A stretch of DNA of 64,000 nucleotides, taken from the NCBI RefSeq assembly GCF_023347535.1, contig NZ_CP094473.1:1426001-1490000 (forward strand), in the 5' to 3' direction. The notes beneath the pieces are model-generated. The model had not been told where the DNA came from and ran no database searches. It saw only the letters and a program-made list of their open reading frames with translations. Source of the DNA: Faecalibacterium sp. HTF-F. GTDB lineage: Bacteria; Bacillota; Clostridia; Oscillospirales; Ruminococcaceae. Positions 1 to 8,736 of this stretch are shown in pieces; the stretch's first letter is position 1, and every line of letters begins with the position of its first letter. Position numbers and translations under genes: made by a program.

Positions 1-55
1 TCGCATATTCAGCTGCTGTTCCGCCCACCCTTATAAAAAGAGGAGGCGGAATTTT

Positions 56-1651
56 ATGTCCGGCAAGAGGGTTCTGGCGCTGTATGCGGCCATTCTGTTC
101 AGCTTTGCAGTGATTTTGTGCCGCCTGTATTTTCTGGCACAGAACCAGACTTATGCAGCCCGCGCCAAAGCGCAAAGCGCGGTTCGGCTTGCGCTGCCTG
201 CACGGCGTGGAAATTTTTACGATCATACCGGTGCACTGCTCACCGGGCTGGAAACGCAATATCTGGCCCTCTGCTTTCCGGGTGAAAACAGCTATTCCCG
301 CCTGTATGCCTATACCGATGAGGACGGGCAGGCACTTTTGTACCGGAATCGGAATCGTTCCATGCCATTTCTGCTAAGGGTGGAGCGTGATCTTTACTGG
401 CAGGGAGTGTCGTGCTATCCGTTTGCCCGGCGGTATGCGTCAGCACCGCTGTGCCAGCAGCTGATCGGATATCTGGATGGCGAAGGCCATGGAGCTGCCG
501 GACTGGAAAAAGCACTGGACAAGCTGCTGACCGGGACGGGGGAACATGACGTCCTGCTGTGCGCTGTCACCGCTCAGGGACAGCTGCAAGCCGGAGAAAC
601 ACCGCAGTATCTCCGGCAGGACAGCAAGGCTGTGGGGGTGCAGCTGACCATTTCGCGTCAAATGCAGCGCGCAGCGGAAGCGGTAGCAGTGGAGACTATG
701 ACCAGCGGGTGCATTTTGGTTCTGGATACAGCTTCTGCCGCCGTGCGGGCCAGCGTCAGCATGCCGGGCTATGACCCGGATAACCTTGCCGCCAGTCTGG
801 ACGCACCTGACAGCCCATTCCTGAATCGCGTGTTGGAATGCTATACCGTCGGCTCGGTGTTCAAGCCGGTGCTGGCAGCGGCGGCACTGGAACAGGGCGC
901 TTTTCCGGAATATGAGTGTACGGGTGCCGCAGTGATAGATGGACAGACCTTCCGCTGCGCAGGCGGTGTGCCGCATGGGCAGATCGGACTAGAAGAAGCA
1001 CTGGAAAAAAGCTGTAATGGCTATTTTGTACGGCTGGGGCAGCAGCTGGGTGCGGAGAATTTACTGCAAGCGGCGCAGCGTTTTGGATTTGGGCAGGAGA
1101 TAAGCTTGGCAGGAAATCTGCATGCTGCATCCGGGAACCTGCCGGGCGCAGCCGAACTTGCCCAGAGCGGTCAGCTTGCCAATTTCAGCTTTGGGCAGGG
1201 CAGCCTGCTGGCATCACCGGTGCAGATCGCCGCCATGATGAATGCCATCGCCTCCGGCGGGGTGTACCACACACCGTTTTTTCTGGAATGCACGGTTGAC
1301 GAAACCGACGGTACACCGCTGGAAACGCTTGCGCATCCACAGTCGAGGCGGGTGATGAGTGCGGAAAATGCAGCGCTTCTGCGTGAAATGCTTTGTCAGG
1401 TGGTGGAAGAGGGCACTGCACAGGATGCTGCAGAGCTGGAAGACGGTGCGGGCGGCAAGACCGGCACGGCTCAGACCGGACAGTTTGATGCAGGCGGAAC
1501 AGAACGCAAGAATCTGTGGTTTGCAGGCTTTTACCCGGCAGAAAAGCCCCGCTGGACGGTGATCGTGCTGCAGGACGGGCAGACCGAAACGGCCTATTCC
1601 AGTGCAGCCATCTTTGCCCGGCTGTGCGCCATGCTTCGTACTCTGGCGTAA
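56..1651 (+). CDS. Class B penicillin-binding protein (transpeptidase)
   Basis: A 531-residue D,D-transpeptidase that cross-links peptidoglycan on the outer face of the membrane. One membrane anchor spans about residues 5-27. The catalytic motifs are all present in order: SVFK at 267-270 with the acylated Ser267, SCN at 319-321, and KTG at 468-470. It is short for FtsI/SpoVD proteins, with a compact N-terminal dimerisation region and no PASTA repeats. The ATG at 56 follows an AGAGGAGG ribosome site at the proper distance. It lies just upstream of secG. Whether it serves division, elongation or spore cortex cannot be told from sequence, so no symbol is given. Confidence 0.9.
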   Translation: MSGKRVLALYAAILFSFAVILCRLYFLAQNQTYAARAKAQSAVRLALPARRGNFYDHTGALLTGLETQYLALCFPGENSYSRLYAYTDEDGQALLYRNRNRSMPFLLRVERDLYWQGVSCYPFARRYASAPLCQQLIGYLDGEGHGAAGLEKALDKLLTGTGEHDVLLCAVTAQGQLQAGETPQYLRQDSKAVGVQLTISRQMQRAAEAVAVETMTSGCILVLDTASAAVRASVSMPGYDPDNLAASLDAPDSPFLNRVLECYTVGSVFKPVLAAAALEQGAFPEYECTGAAVIDGQTFRCAGGVPHGQIGLEEALEKSCNGYFVRLGQQLGAENLLQAAQRFGFGQEISLAGNLHAASGNLPGAAELAQSGQLANFSFGQGSLLASPVQIAAMMNAIASGGVYHTPFFLECTVDETDGTPLETLAHPQSRRVMSAENAALLREMLCQVVEEGTAQDAAELEDGAGGKTGTAQTGQFDAGGTERKNLWFAGFYPAEKPRWTVIVLQDGQTETAYSSAAIFARLCAMLRTLA

Positions 1652-1752
1652 AATGCGCGGTTTTTGCTTGCTTTTTCACGCTTGTTATGCTACTATATAT
1701 TTGTATTTTTGCGTGGTTTTCATTGAATTATAATAAAGGAGCGTTTCAATCC

Positions 1753-2004
1753 ATGTCTGTTATCGAAATTGTTGGCGGTGTGATCCTGCTGGTCGCTTCG
1801 CTCGTCATCGTCCTTCTCACTCTGATGCAGCACACGCATGGTCAGGGCCTTTCCGGTGCGATCAATGGCAGCGTGGGCGGTGCAAACAATGCCCGCCTGA
1901 CCCCGGCTGACCAGATGCTGGCCAAGGTGACCCGCATTGCAGGTGTCGTTTTCTTTGTGGTCGCTATTCTGGCATGTCTGTTTGCAGGCCGTCTGGCAGG
2001 CTGA
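1753..2004 (+). CDS. secG: Preprotein translocase subunit SecG
   Basis: An 83-residue membrane protein of the SecYEG channel. It has the SecG layout of two hydrophobic helices (about 4-25 and 60-80) joined by a glycine-rich loop containing QHTHGQGLSGAI, a form of the conserved SecG loop. The ATG at 1753 is chosen because AAAGGAG ends at 1741 and the protein then has normal SecG length; the reading frame stays open further upstream but that part overlaps the end of the penicillin-binding gene. It is followed by a strong terminator and then rnr, matching the secG-rnr neighbourhood common in Firmicutes. Confidence 0.92.
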   Translation: MSVIEIVGGVILLVASLVIVLLTLMQHTHGQGLSGAINGSVGGANNARLTPADQMLAKVTRIAGVVFFVVAILACLFAGRLAG

Positions 2005-2015
2005 AAAGGTTCGTG

Positions 2016-2045
2016 CAGCCCCGTGTAAAGGACGGGGCTGTTTTT
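2016..2045 (+). terminator. Rho-independent terminator after secG
   Basis: A perfect 9-bp stem (CAGCCCCGT at 2016-2024 with ACGGGGCTG at 2032-2040) is followed directly by five T residues. It separates secG from rnr. Confidence 0.9.
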
Positions 2046-2170
2046 CTGTATTATGATAGGATGTCGGCGGAAGTCTGACCGCCGGGCAGGGTGGGGCAGT
2101 TGGCCCACAACCGGCAGCGCTGCGGCACGTTGGAGGCTGCGGCCATGGAAGAGCAAGGAGAAAGATTATT

Positions 2171-4291
2171 ATGGCAATGCGCGATAAAATTGAGCACGCG
2201 ATCCAGAATCAGCCGTGCACAGTTAAAGACCTTAAGGCAAAGTTCGGCGGGGACCGCAGTGCGGACCGCAAGGTGATGGAGGCTGTGGACCAGCTGGTGC
2301 ACGAGGCAGTCATCTGCCAGCGTCAGGGCGTGTTCTTTACGGTGCGTTCTGGCCGTGCAGACAAGGCTCTGCTGTGCAAGGTGGTCAAACTGGGCAAAAA
2401 TTTTGCCTTTGTAATGCTGGAGGACGGCACCAGCGATATCTTTATCCCGGGCCGCTTTACCCGCGGTGCAATGCCCGGTGACATGGTGCTTGTGGAAAAG
2501 TTTGAGCATCCCCGTGTGGAGGGCAGCGATGAAGGCGAGATCCTTGCCATTCTGGAAGAGAAAAATTCTCTGGTGGGCACTGCCCGCCGTATCGAGGGCC
2601 GCTTGAAATTCGTACCGGATGACTGCCCGGCCATCTCCATGCAGCTGATGCGTGACTGCGAGGGCGGCGCAAAGGACGGCGACAAGGTGGCCGTGGAGAT
2701 CCTGCAGCGCGGCAACCGTCAGGAAGATCACCGTGTGGGCGTTGCCATGCGGTTCGGCAATTCGGATGAAGCCAAGCGCTGCGCCAAGGCCCTGCTCTAT
2801 GCGCAGGATATCCGCAGCCGCTTCCCGGATAAAGTCCGCGATGAAGCCAAGAAGCTGGAGAATGCCGAGGTCTCTGAAAAGGACACCGAGGGCCGCATGG
2901 ATCTGCGTGCACTGCCCATCTTCACCATTGACAGTGCCGAGACCAAGGATATCGATGATGCTATCAGCCTGACCAAGACCCCGGAAGGCGGCTTTGAGCT
3001 GGGTGTCCACATCGCGGATGTTTCCAACTATGTCAAGCCCGGCACCGAGCTGGATAACGAGGCATTCAACCGTGCTACCAGCGTCTACTATGCCGATCAG
3101 GTCGTTCCCATGCTGCCCAAGCAGCTCTCCAACGGCATCTGCAGCCTGAACGAGGGTGCGCTGCGTCTGGCGTTCTCCTGCCTGATGCGTCTGGACAAGG
3201 ATGGCAACCTGACCGACTATCGCTTTGCGAAAACGGTCATCCGCAGCCGCGTCAAGGGTGTTTACTCCGAGATCAATGCTCTGCTTGCCGGCAGCGCAGA
3301 CGACGAGCTGAAGGGCAAGTACCACGAGGTGCTCAGCCAGCTGCCTGCTATGAAGGAGCTGTATGGCCACCGTGCCCGCCTGCGCAAGGAGCGCGGCTGC
3401 ATGGACATTGAGAGCGGCGAGGTAAAGCTGATCCTGGACGAGGATGGCCACTGCATCGACGTGAAGAAGCGCACTTCCGGCGAGAGCGAAGCCATGATCG
3501 AGGAGTTCATGCTGCTGGCCAACCAGTGCGCCGCCCACTTTGCCCGCGTGAAGCAGATCCCCTTTGTGTACCGTGTGCATGAGGAGCCCAATGCCGAAAA
3601 ACTGGAACGCCTGCACACCCTGCTGCAGGCCTGCGGCATCAACGACCACTTTGCCAAGGATGTGCCCACCCCCAAGGAACTGAGCGCGATCCTGGAAGGT
3701 GTGCGCGGCGGCCCGTATGAGCAGATCATTAATACCGGGATGCTGCGCTGCATGTCCAAGGCTGTATATGAGGAAAAGCCCAAAGGCCACTACGGTCTGG
3801 TCCTGCAGGACTACGCACACTTTACCAGCCCCATCCGCCGCTATCCGGATCTGGCCATCCATCGCATCATGACGGCTCAGCTCAAGGGCATCGATAAGGA
3901 GACCATGGTGCTGCGCTACAGTGACTTTGCCGAAAAAGCAAGCAAGCAGTCCAGCGAACGCGAGGTCATCGCCATGCAGATCGAGCGCAAGGCAGAGGAT
4001 TGCTATAAGGCCGAATACGCCCGCCGCCATCTGGGCGAGTGCTACGAAGGCCGCATTTCCGGCGTGACCCAGCGCGGTCTGTTCATCGAACTGGAAAACG
4101 GCGTGGAGGGCTTTGTGCCCGCTTCCAGCCTGACCCCTTCCGGCACCATGCTCACCGAGGGCATCCGCCTGTCCGACCCGGTCTCCGGCAAAAACTGGAG
4201 CCTTGGCGACACCATGATGATCACCATCGTGCGCGCAGACGTCAATCTGGGCAAGATCGATTTTGAAGTTGCTCCGGCAAACGTAAAATAA
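2171..4291 (+). CDS. rnr: Ribonuclease R (RNase II/RNB family)
   Basis: A 706-residue 3'-to-5' exoribonuclease that degrades structured RNA. An N-terminal winged-helix and cold-shock-like region (about 1-230) precedes the RNB catalytic domain, which starts near the DSAETKDIDDAIS motif carrying the metal-binding aspartates. The conserved HFTSPIRRYPDL segment follows, and a C-terminal S1 domain ends the protein. The ATG at 2171 has GGAG about 11 bases upstream. Length is typical of the family. In many Firmicutes smpB comes next; here an oleate hydratase does, so the usual secG-rnr-smpB order is interrupted. Confidence 0.95.
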   Translation: MAMRDKIEHAIQNQPCTVKDLKAKFGGDRSADRKVMEAVDQLVHEAVICQRQGVFFTVRSGRADKALLCKVVKLGKNFAFVMLEDGTSDIFIPGRFTRGAMPGDMVLVEKFEHPRVEGSDEGEILAILEEKNSLVGTARRIEGRLKFVPDDCPAISMQLMRDCEGGAKDGDKVAVEILQRGNRQEDHRVGVAMRFGNSDEAKRCAKALLYAQDIRSRFPDKVRDEAKKLENAEVSEKDTEGRMDLRALPIFTIDSAETKDIDDAISLTKTPEGGFELGVHIADVSNYVKPGTELDNEAFNRATSVYYADQVVPMLPKQLSNGICSLNEGALRLAFSCLMRLDKDGNLTDYRFAKTVIRSRVKGVYSEINALLAGSADDELKGKYHEVLSQLPAMKELYGHRARLRKERGCMDIESGEVKLILDEDGHCIDVKKRTSGESEAMIEEFMLLANQCAAHFARVKQIPFVYRVHEEPNAEKLERLHTLLQACGINDHFAKDVPTPKELSAILEGVRGGPYEQIINTGMLRCMSKAVYEEKPKGHYGLVLQDYAHFTSPIRRYPDLAIHRIMTAQLKGIDKETMVLRYSDFAEKASKQSSEREVIAMQIERKAEDCYKAEYARRHLGECYEGRISGVTQRGLFIELENGVEGFVPASSLTPSGTMLTEGIRLSDPVSGKNWSLGDTMMITIVRADVNLGKIDFEVAPANVK

Positions 4292-4303
4292 GCTGTTTTT
4301 CCC

Positions 4304-4345
4304 GAAGGAGAAAGGACCAGTCCGGTTCTTCCTCCTTCTTTTTTT
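4304..4345 (+). terminator. Probable terminator after rnr
   Basis: GAAGGAG at 4304-4310 pairs with CTCCTTC at 4332-4338, with a smaller GGAC/GTCC-type pairing in the loop, followed by seven T residues. Confidence 0.75.
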
Positions 4346-4383
4346 GTCACATTTTAGACGTATTTCCAGCAAAACAGGATGAT

Positions 4384-4400
4384 TGTATAAAGTTTATACA
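4384..4400. promoter_or_regulatory. 17-bp palindromic candidate operator upstream of oleate hydratase
   Basis: TGTATAAAGTTTATACA is a perfect inverted repeat of two 8-base arms around one G. It lies 18 bases upstream of the candidate -35 of the hydratase promoter. The size and symmetry suit a dimeric repressor such as a TetR-family protein, but no regulator gene is adjacent, so its role is inferred. Confidence 0.6.
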
Positions 4401-4418
4401 CGGATGAAAATTTGTTTG

Positions 4419-4447
4419 TTGTTTGCTGCGTCTGCGCAGGGTATACT
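4419..4447 (+). promoter_or_regulatory. Candidate sigma-70 promoter for oleate hydratase
   Basis: TATACT at 4442-4447 is a good -10 element. The -35 at 4419-4424 (TTGTTT, 17-base spacer) is weak, which fits a promoter that is regulated rather than constitutive. Confidence 0.5.
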
Positions 4448-4508
4448 GTTGCCATAAGGACGGCGCAAGGATGCCGAAAAACGCAATAAAAAGCAGGGAG
4501 GCTTTTCT

Positions 4509-6281
4509 ATGTACTATTCCAGTGGCAACTATGAAGCTTTTGCAACCCCTAAAAAGCCGGAGGGTGTCGATCATAAATCCGCTTATATCATCGGTTCCGG
4601 TCTGGCAGCACTGACGGCTGCCTGCTATCTGGTCCGTGACGGTCAGATGAAGGGTGAGCATGTGCATGTGTTCGAGAAAGACCCCATCCCCGGCGGTGCC
4701 TGTGATGGCTATAAGTACGACATCGGTTATGTGATGCGCGGTGGCCGCGAGATGGACAACCATTTTGAGGTAATGTGGGATATGCTGCGCTCCATCCCGT
4801 CTCTGGAGACCGAGGGAGCCAGCGTGCTGGATGAATATTACTGGCTGAACAAGGAAGACCCCAACTACTCTCTCTGCCGCGCTACCGTGGACCGCGGTCA
4901 GGACGCCCACACCGATGGTAAGTTCGGCCTGTCCGATAAGGGTGCCATGGAGATCATGAAGCTGTTCTTTACCCCTGACGAGCAGCTGCAGGATAAGAAG
5001 ATCACCGACTTCTTTGACGATGAAGTGCTGAACTCCAACTTCTGGCTGTACTGGCGCACCATGTTTGCCTTTGAAAACTGGCACAGTGCTCTGGAAATGA
5101 AGCTCTATCTCAAGCGCTATATCCACCATATCGGCGGCCTGCCGGATTTCACCGCCCTGCGTTTTACCCGCTACAACCAGTACGAGTCCATCATCCTGCC
5201 CATGGTCACTTACCTGAAGGATCACGGCGTGCAGTTCCACTATGAGACCAAGGTCGTGGACGTGAAATTTGATATCAATGGCAAGCGCAAGCAGGCAAGC
5301 AGCGTGGTCGTGGAGCATGCGGGGGAGACCAGCACCATCGACCTGACCGAGAACGATCTGCTGTTCATCACCAACGGCGGCTGTGTGGAGAGCTGCACCG
5401 TGGGTGCGCAGGACAAGGCTGCAGGCTTTGACCCCACCATCAAGCCGGGCAACGGCTGGGATCTGTGGAAAAAGATTGCTGCACAGGATCCCGCTTTCGG
5501 CCATCCCGAGAAGTTCTGCTCCGACCCGGAACATTCCAACTGGGAGAGCGCTACCATTACAACTCTGGACGACAAGATCCCGCAGTATATCCAGAAGATC
5601 TGCAAGCGTGACCCGTTCAGCGGCCACACCGTCACCGGCGGCATCGTCACCGTTAAGGACTCCAACTGGCTGCTCAGCTGGACACTGAACCGCCAGCAGC
5701 AGTTCCGCGACCAGCCTAAGAACCAGCTGTGTGTCTGGGTCTACGGTCTGTTCAGCGACAAGCCCGGCAACTATGTCAAGAAAGCTATGCGTGACTGCAC
5801 CGGCAAGGAACTGTGCATGGAGTGGCTGTACCACATCGGCGTGCCCGAGGCTCAGATCGAGGAGCTGGCAGAGCACAGCGCAAACACCGTGCCTGTGATG
5901 ATGCCCTATATCGACGCCTTCTTTATGCCCCGTGCCATGGGCGACCGCCCCGATATCGTGCCCGAGGGCGCTGTGAACTTTGCCTTCCTCGGCCAGTTTG
6001 CCGAAACCGCCCGCGACACCATCTTCACCACCGAATACTCCATGCGCACCGGTATGGAGGCCGTGTACACCCTGCTGAACATCGACCGCGGCGTGCCCGA
6101 GGTCTGGGGCAGCACCTACGACGTGCGCGCTCTGATCGATGCAACGGTCAAGCTGCGCGACGGCAAGAAGATCACCGACATGGATCTGCCGCTGATCCCG
6201 CGCCTTGCCATGAAGGAAGCTCTGAAAAAAATCGAGGGTACTGACCTTGAAAAATTCCTCAAGGAATACAATGCCATCTGA
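4509..6281 (+). CDS. ohyA: Oleate hydratase (MCRA family)
   Basis: A 590-residue FAD-dependent fatty acid double-bond hydratase, which in characterised relatives converts oleic acid to 10-hydroxystearate. The nucleotide-binding GSGLAALTAACYL loop is near residues 29-41. The family motif RGGREMDNHFE starts at 77 and contains the glutamate proposed as catalytic acid. The ATG at 4509 follows GGGAGG. The gene stands alone between terminators, with a palindrome and promoter upstream. In gut bacteria the enzyme is usually viewed as detoxifying unsaturated fatty acids at the membrane; that role is inferred here. Family assignment is very secure from length and motif order. Confidence 0.95.
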   Translation: MYYSSGNYEAFATPKKPEGVDHKSAYIIGSGLAALTAACYLVRDGQMKGEHVHVFEKDPIPGGACDGYKYDIGYVMRGGREMDNHFEVMWDMLRSIPSLETEGASVLDEYYWLNKEDPNYSLCRATVDRGQDAHTDGKFGLSDKGAMEIMKLFFTPDEQLQDKKITDFFDDEVLNSNFWLYWRTMFAFENWHSALEMKLYLKRYIHHIGGLPDFTALRFTRYNQYESIILPMVTYLKDHGVQFHYETKVVDVKFDINGKRKQASSVVVEHAGETSTIDLTENDLLFITNGGCVESCTVGAQDKAAGFDPTIKPGNGWDLWKKIAAQDPAFGHPEKFCSDPEHSNWESATITTLDDKIPQYIQKICKRDPFSGHTVTGGIVTVKDSNWLLSWTLNRQQQFRDQPKNQLCVWVYGLFSDKPGNYVKKAMRDCTGKELCMEWLYHIGVPEAQIEELAEHSANTVPVMMPYIDAFFMPRAMGDRPDIVPEGAVNFAFLGQFAETARDTIFTTEYSMRTGMEAVYTLLNIDRGVPEVWGSTYDVRALIDATVKLRDGKKITDMDLPLIPRLAMKEALKKIEGTDLEKFLKEYNAI

Positions 6282-6321
6282 TTCGGTTCTCCGTTTCGTT
6301 TTTGGATCCCCCTAAAATCAG

Positions 6322-6370
6322 GCCCGCATTTGTAAGTCAGCGACTGACTGCAAGTGCGGGCTTGGTTTTT
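6322..6370 (+). terminator. Terminator after oleate hydratase
   Basis: An 11-bp stem (GCCCGCATTTG at 6322-6332 with CAAGTGCGGGC at 6351-6361, one G-T pair), a small hairpin in the loop, then a T run at 6366-6370. Confidence 0.85.
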
Positions 6371-6383
6371 GTTAAAAAATGAG

Positions 6384-6401
6384 ACTTTTTGCACAAAAAG
6401 T
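6384..6401. repeat. Inverted repeat upstream of nucleotidase promoter
   Basis: ACTTTTTGCACAAAAAGT is a perfect 7-bp inverted repeat around GCAC. It lies about 45 bases upstream of the candidate -35, and a TCAAATTTGA palindrome follows at 6416-6425. Either could be an operator; neither matches a site I can name. Confidence 0.4.
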
Positions 6402-6445
6402 ATGACTTGCAAATATCAAATTTGAATAAATTGTGCCATTTTGGC

Positions 6446-6474
6446 TTGCTCTTGGGCGGCATATATGTTATGCT
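6446..6474 (+). promoter_or_regulatory. Candidate promoter for the nucleotidase gene
   Basis: TTGCTC at 6446-6451 and TATGCT at 6469-6474 are separated by 17 bases, followed by a leader of about 70 bases and an AGGAGG site at 6532-6537. Confidence 0.55.
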
Positions 6475-6547
6475 TAATGCAACAAGTGTCGGGCTGGATC
6501 TGTACGCCCGATGAAAACAAGAAAGTTCTAAGAGGAGGTCGTTTTCC

Positions 6548-8308
6548 ATGAAGCAACTTATCTCCCGCCGCAGCTTTATGAAGGCCGCAGGCGTCACCAC
6601 AGCCGTTGCTGCCGTGAGCCTTGGTGCTCCCGCTGCATCTGCCTGCTTCCCGGGCAGCGTGAAGGACATCACCATTCTTTACACCAACGATGTCCACACC
6701 TACATCGACAAAAAGTCTCCGGAACTGACCTATGCCGCTATTGCCGCCCTGAAAAAGAGCTATCAGGATGCAGGCAAGGACGTTCTGCTGGTGGACGCAG
6801 GCGACCATATTCAGGGCACTGCTTATGGTTCCATGGACGAAGGTGCCTCTATCATCCAGCTGATGAATGCCGCAGGCTATGATGTTGCTACGCCCGGCAA
6901 CCATGAATTCGACTACGGCATGGCCCGTGCAAAAGAGGCGATGGCTGAGGCAGATTTCCCGTACCTCTCCAGCAACTGGGTCAATCTGCCGCTGGGCAAT
7001 CGCGTTCTGCCGGATGTCAAGTACTTTACCATCGGTGGCCGCGTGATCGCATTTGTGGGCATCACCACGCCCGAGACCTTCACCAAGTCCACTCCGGCTT
7101 ACTTTATGGACAAGAGCCAGAAGCGCTACATCTATGATATTCTGGGCGGCGATGATGGTCAGAAGCTGTATAAGGCTGTGCAGAAATCCATCGATAAGGC
7201 AAAGCTGCTGGCAGATTACGTGATCGGTCTGGGCCATCTGGGTGTTGACCCGTCCTCTTCGCCCTGGACCAGCAGGGAAGTCATTCAGCACACCTCCGGC
7301 CTTGATGCATTCATCGACGGCCACTCTCACACCAAGATGGAATGTGAGTGGGTGAAGGATCTGTCCGGCAAGGCAGTTGCTCTGACCCAGACCGGTTCCT
7401 ATTTTGCCAATGTGGGCGAAATGACCATCAAGACCGATGGTTCCATTGCTACCCGTCTGATCTCCTCTTACGAAGGCTCCGACAGTGTGGTGGAAGGCAT
7501 CCAGACTGCGTGGGTCGCTTCTGTGGATGATATGCTGGGCGAGAAGATCGCTGCTTCCGAGATCAACTTCTATGTCACCGATCCGGAGACCGGCAATCGC
7601 CGCATCCGCACAGCCGAGACCAATCTGGGCGACTTTGTGGCCGATGGCATCTACACCTACTTCAACGAGGTAGAGCAGCTGCACTGCGATATCGCCATCA
7701 TGAACGGCGGCGGCATCCGTGCAGATGTGAAGGCAGGCTATTGGACCTTCAAGACCTGCAAGCAGGTCAGTCCGTTCGGCAATGTGGCCTGTCTGATGTC
7801 TGTTACCGGCAAGCAGATCCAGGATGCACTGGAATTTGCAGCCCGCTTTGCAGGCGAGGGCGGCAAGGAGAACGGCGGCTTCCTGCAGGTGGCCGGTGCT
7901 ACCTACGAGATTCACGCCGATATCCCCAACACGGTGCAGACCGACGAAAAGAATGTCTGGATCGGCAGCGCTACCGGAACTCCGCGCGTGCAGAACGTGA
8001 AGATCTATGACAAGGCTTCCGGTTCTTATCTGCCGCTGGACCCGAACAAGACCTATGCACTGGCTGGCATGAACTACACGCTGCGCAATCTGGGCGACGG
8101 CTTTGCCATGTTCGATGGCGCAGAGCTGATCAAGGACTATGTGTCTGAGGATTACCTTGTGATGTCCACCTATGCAATGACCTTTGGCGGCGTAGACGCT
8201 GAGGGTCTGCCGCATCTGGCGACAGCCAACAGCCCGCTGGCAGATTACCAGGGCTACCTGCTGAATTACGAAGATCCTTACGGCGCAGGCCGCATCAATA
8301 TCCTGTAA
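6548..8308 (+). CDS. Exported 5'-nucleotidase / 2',3'-cyclic phosphodiesterase family enzyme
   Basis: A 586-residue two-domain nucleotidase expected to hydrolyse extracellular nucleotides to nucleosides and phosphate. The N-terminal metallophosphatase domain shows TNDVH (46-50), DAGDH (83-87) and GNHEFDYG (117-124), the dimetal ligands. The C-terminal 5'-nucleotidase domain has MNGGGIRAD. The N-terminus carries SRRSFMK at 6-12 and then a hydrophobic stretch, a good twin-arginine signal; cleavage before or at the ASAC sequence (30-33) is likely and a lipid anchor is possible. No cell-wall anchor is visible. The AGGAGG site fixes the start. Exact substrate is uncertain. Confidence 0.88.
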   Translation: MKQLISRRSFMKAAGVTTAVAAVSLGAPAASACFPGSVKDITILYTNDVHTYIDKKSPELTYAAIAALKKSYQDAGKDVLLVDAGDHIQGTAYGSMDEGASIIQLMNAAGYDVATPGNHEFDYGMARAKEAMAEADFPYLSSNWVNLPLGNRVLPDVKYFTIGGRVIAFVGITTPETFTKSTPAYFMDKSQKRYIYDILGGDDGQKLYKAVQKSIDKAKLLADYVIGLGHLGVDPSSSPWTSREVIQHTSGLDAFIDGHSHTKMECEWVKDLSGKAVALTQTGSYFANVGEMTIKTDGSIATRLISSYEGSDSVVEGIQTAWVASVDDMLGEKIAASEINFYVTDPETGNRRIRTAETNLGDFVADGIYTYFNEVEQLHCDIAIMNGGGIRADVKAGYWTFKTCKQVSPFGNVACLMSVTGKQIQDALEFAARFAGEGGKENGGFLQVAGATYEIHADIPNTVQTDEKNVWIGSATGTPRVQNVKIYDKASGSYLPLDPNKTYALAGMNYTLRNLGDGFAMFDGAELIKDYVSEDYLVMSTYAMTFGGVDAEGLPHLATANSPLADYQGYLLNYEDPYGAGRINIL

Positions 8309-8322
8309 AACCGCATAAAAAG

Positions 8323-8355
8323 GCGCACCGTCCGGCAGGGCGGTGCGCTGTTTTT
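8323..8355 (+). terminator. Terminator after the nucleotidase gene
   Basis: A perfect 8-bp stem, GCGCACCG (8323-8330) with CGGTGCGC (8341-8348), then TG and five T residues. It faces the leftward tRNA terminator. Confidence 0.88.
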
Positions 8356-8373
8356 GTATAACGAAATAGAACG

Positions 8374-8401
8374 AAAAAAGCCATCCGATATAAACCGGAT
8401 G
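8374..8401 (-). terminator. Terminator of the tRNA-Gln transcript
   Basis: Read leftward, CATCCG and CGGATG (8396-8401 and 8382-8387) form a stem followed by six T residues (8379-8374). It lies right after the tRNA 3' end. Confidence 0.82.
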
Positions 8402-8406
8402 ACTTC

Positions 8407-8480
8407 TGGTTGGGGATGAGAGAATCGAACTCCCACAAGTAGAGTCAGAGTCTACCGCACTACCACTATGCAAATCCCCA
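8407..8480 (-). tRNA. tRNA-Gln (anticodon CTG)
   Basis: Read on the minus strand, the acceptor arms are TGGGGAT and ATCCCCA, the anticodon stem is GTAGA/TCTAC around a CTCTGAC loop (anticodon CTG, reading codon CAG), and the T arm contains TTCGATT. Discriminator A and an encoded CCA end follow at 8410-8407. The T1-A72 acceptor pair is typical of glutamine tRNAs. It is a single-tRNA transcription unit with its own promoter and terminator. Confidence 0.93.
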
Positions 8481-8524
8481 AAATCTTTGGTGTTGTTTGG
8501 CTCGTGAGCCGCTCAACGTGTGCT

Positions 8525-8553
8525 ATTATACGCACAAAAGCAGGCTTTGTCAA
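8525..8553 (-). promoter_or_regulatory. Consensus sigma-70 promoter of tRNA-Gln
   Basis: Minus strand: TTGACA (8553-8548), a 17-base spacer, and TATAAT (8530-8525). Both hexamers and the spacing match consensus exactly, as expected for a heavily used stable RNA gene. Confidence 0.92.
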
Positions 8554-8736
8554 GCATATTTTTCAAATAAATTCAGACTTTTTCAAAATGCACGCAAAAC
8601 CGCAGAAGTTTTTCAATGCCCGGCACACCCGGCAGGACGTTTTTTTGCATCCACCCATAAACCGGCATATTCCGCACGCCGCTCATCATAGAATGAAATG
8701 TACAGATTTTCAGATGCACAAAGAGGAGGATGGCTT

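Noticed and set aside
2051..4372. A 773-residue open frame on the minus strand across rnr
   Set aside because: It mirrors a GC-rich coding gene, has low-complexity composition, no ribosome site and no recognisable domain.
6416..8473. A 685-residue minus-strand frame opposite the nucleotidase
   Set aside because: It would run through the tRNA gene and two terminators.
8621..8660. Terminator-like CCCGGCA repeats followed by seven T residues
   Set aside because: The repeats are direct, not inverted, so no stable stem forms.
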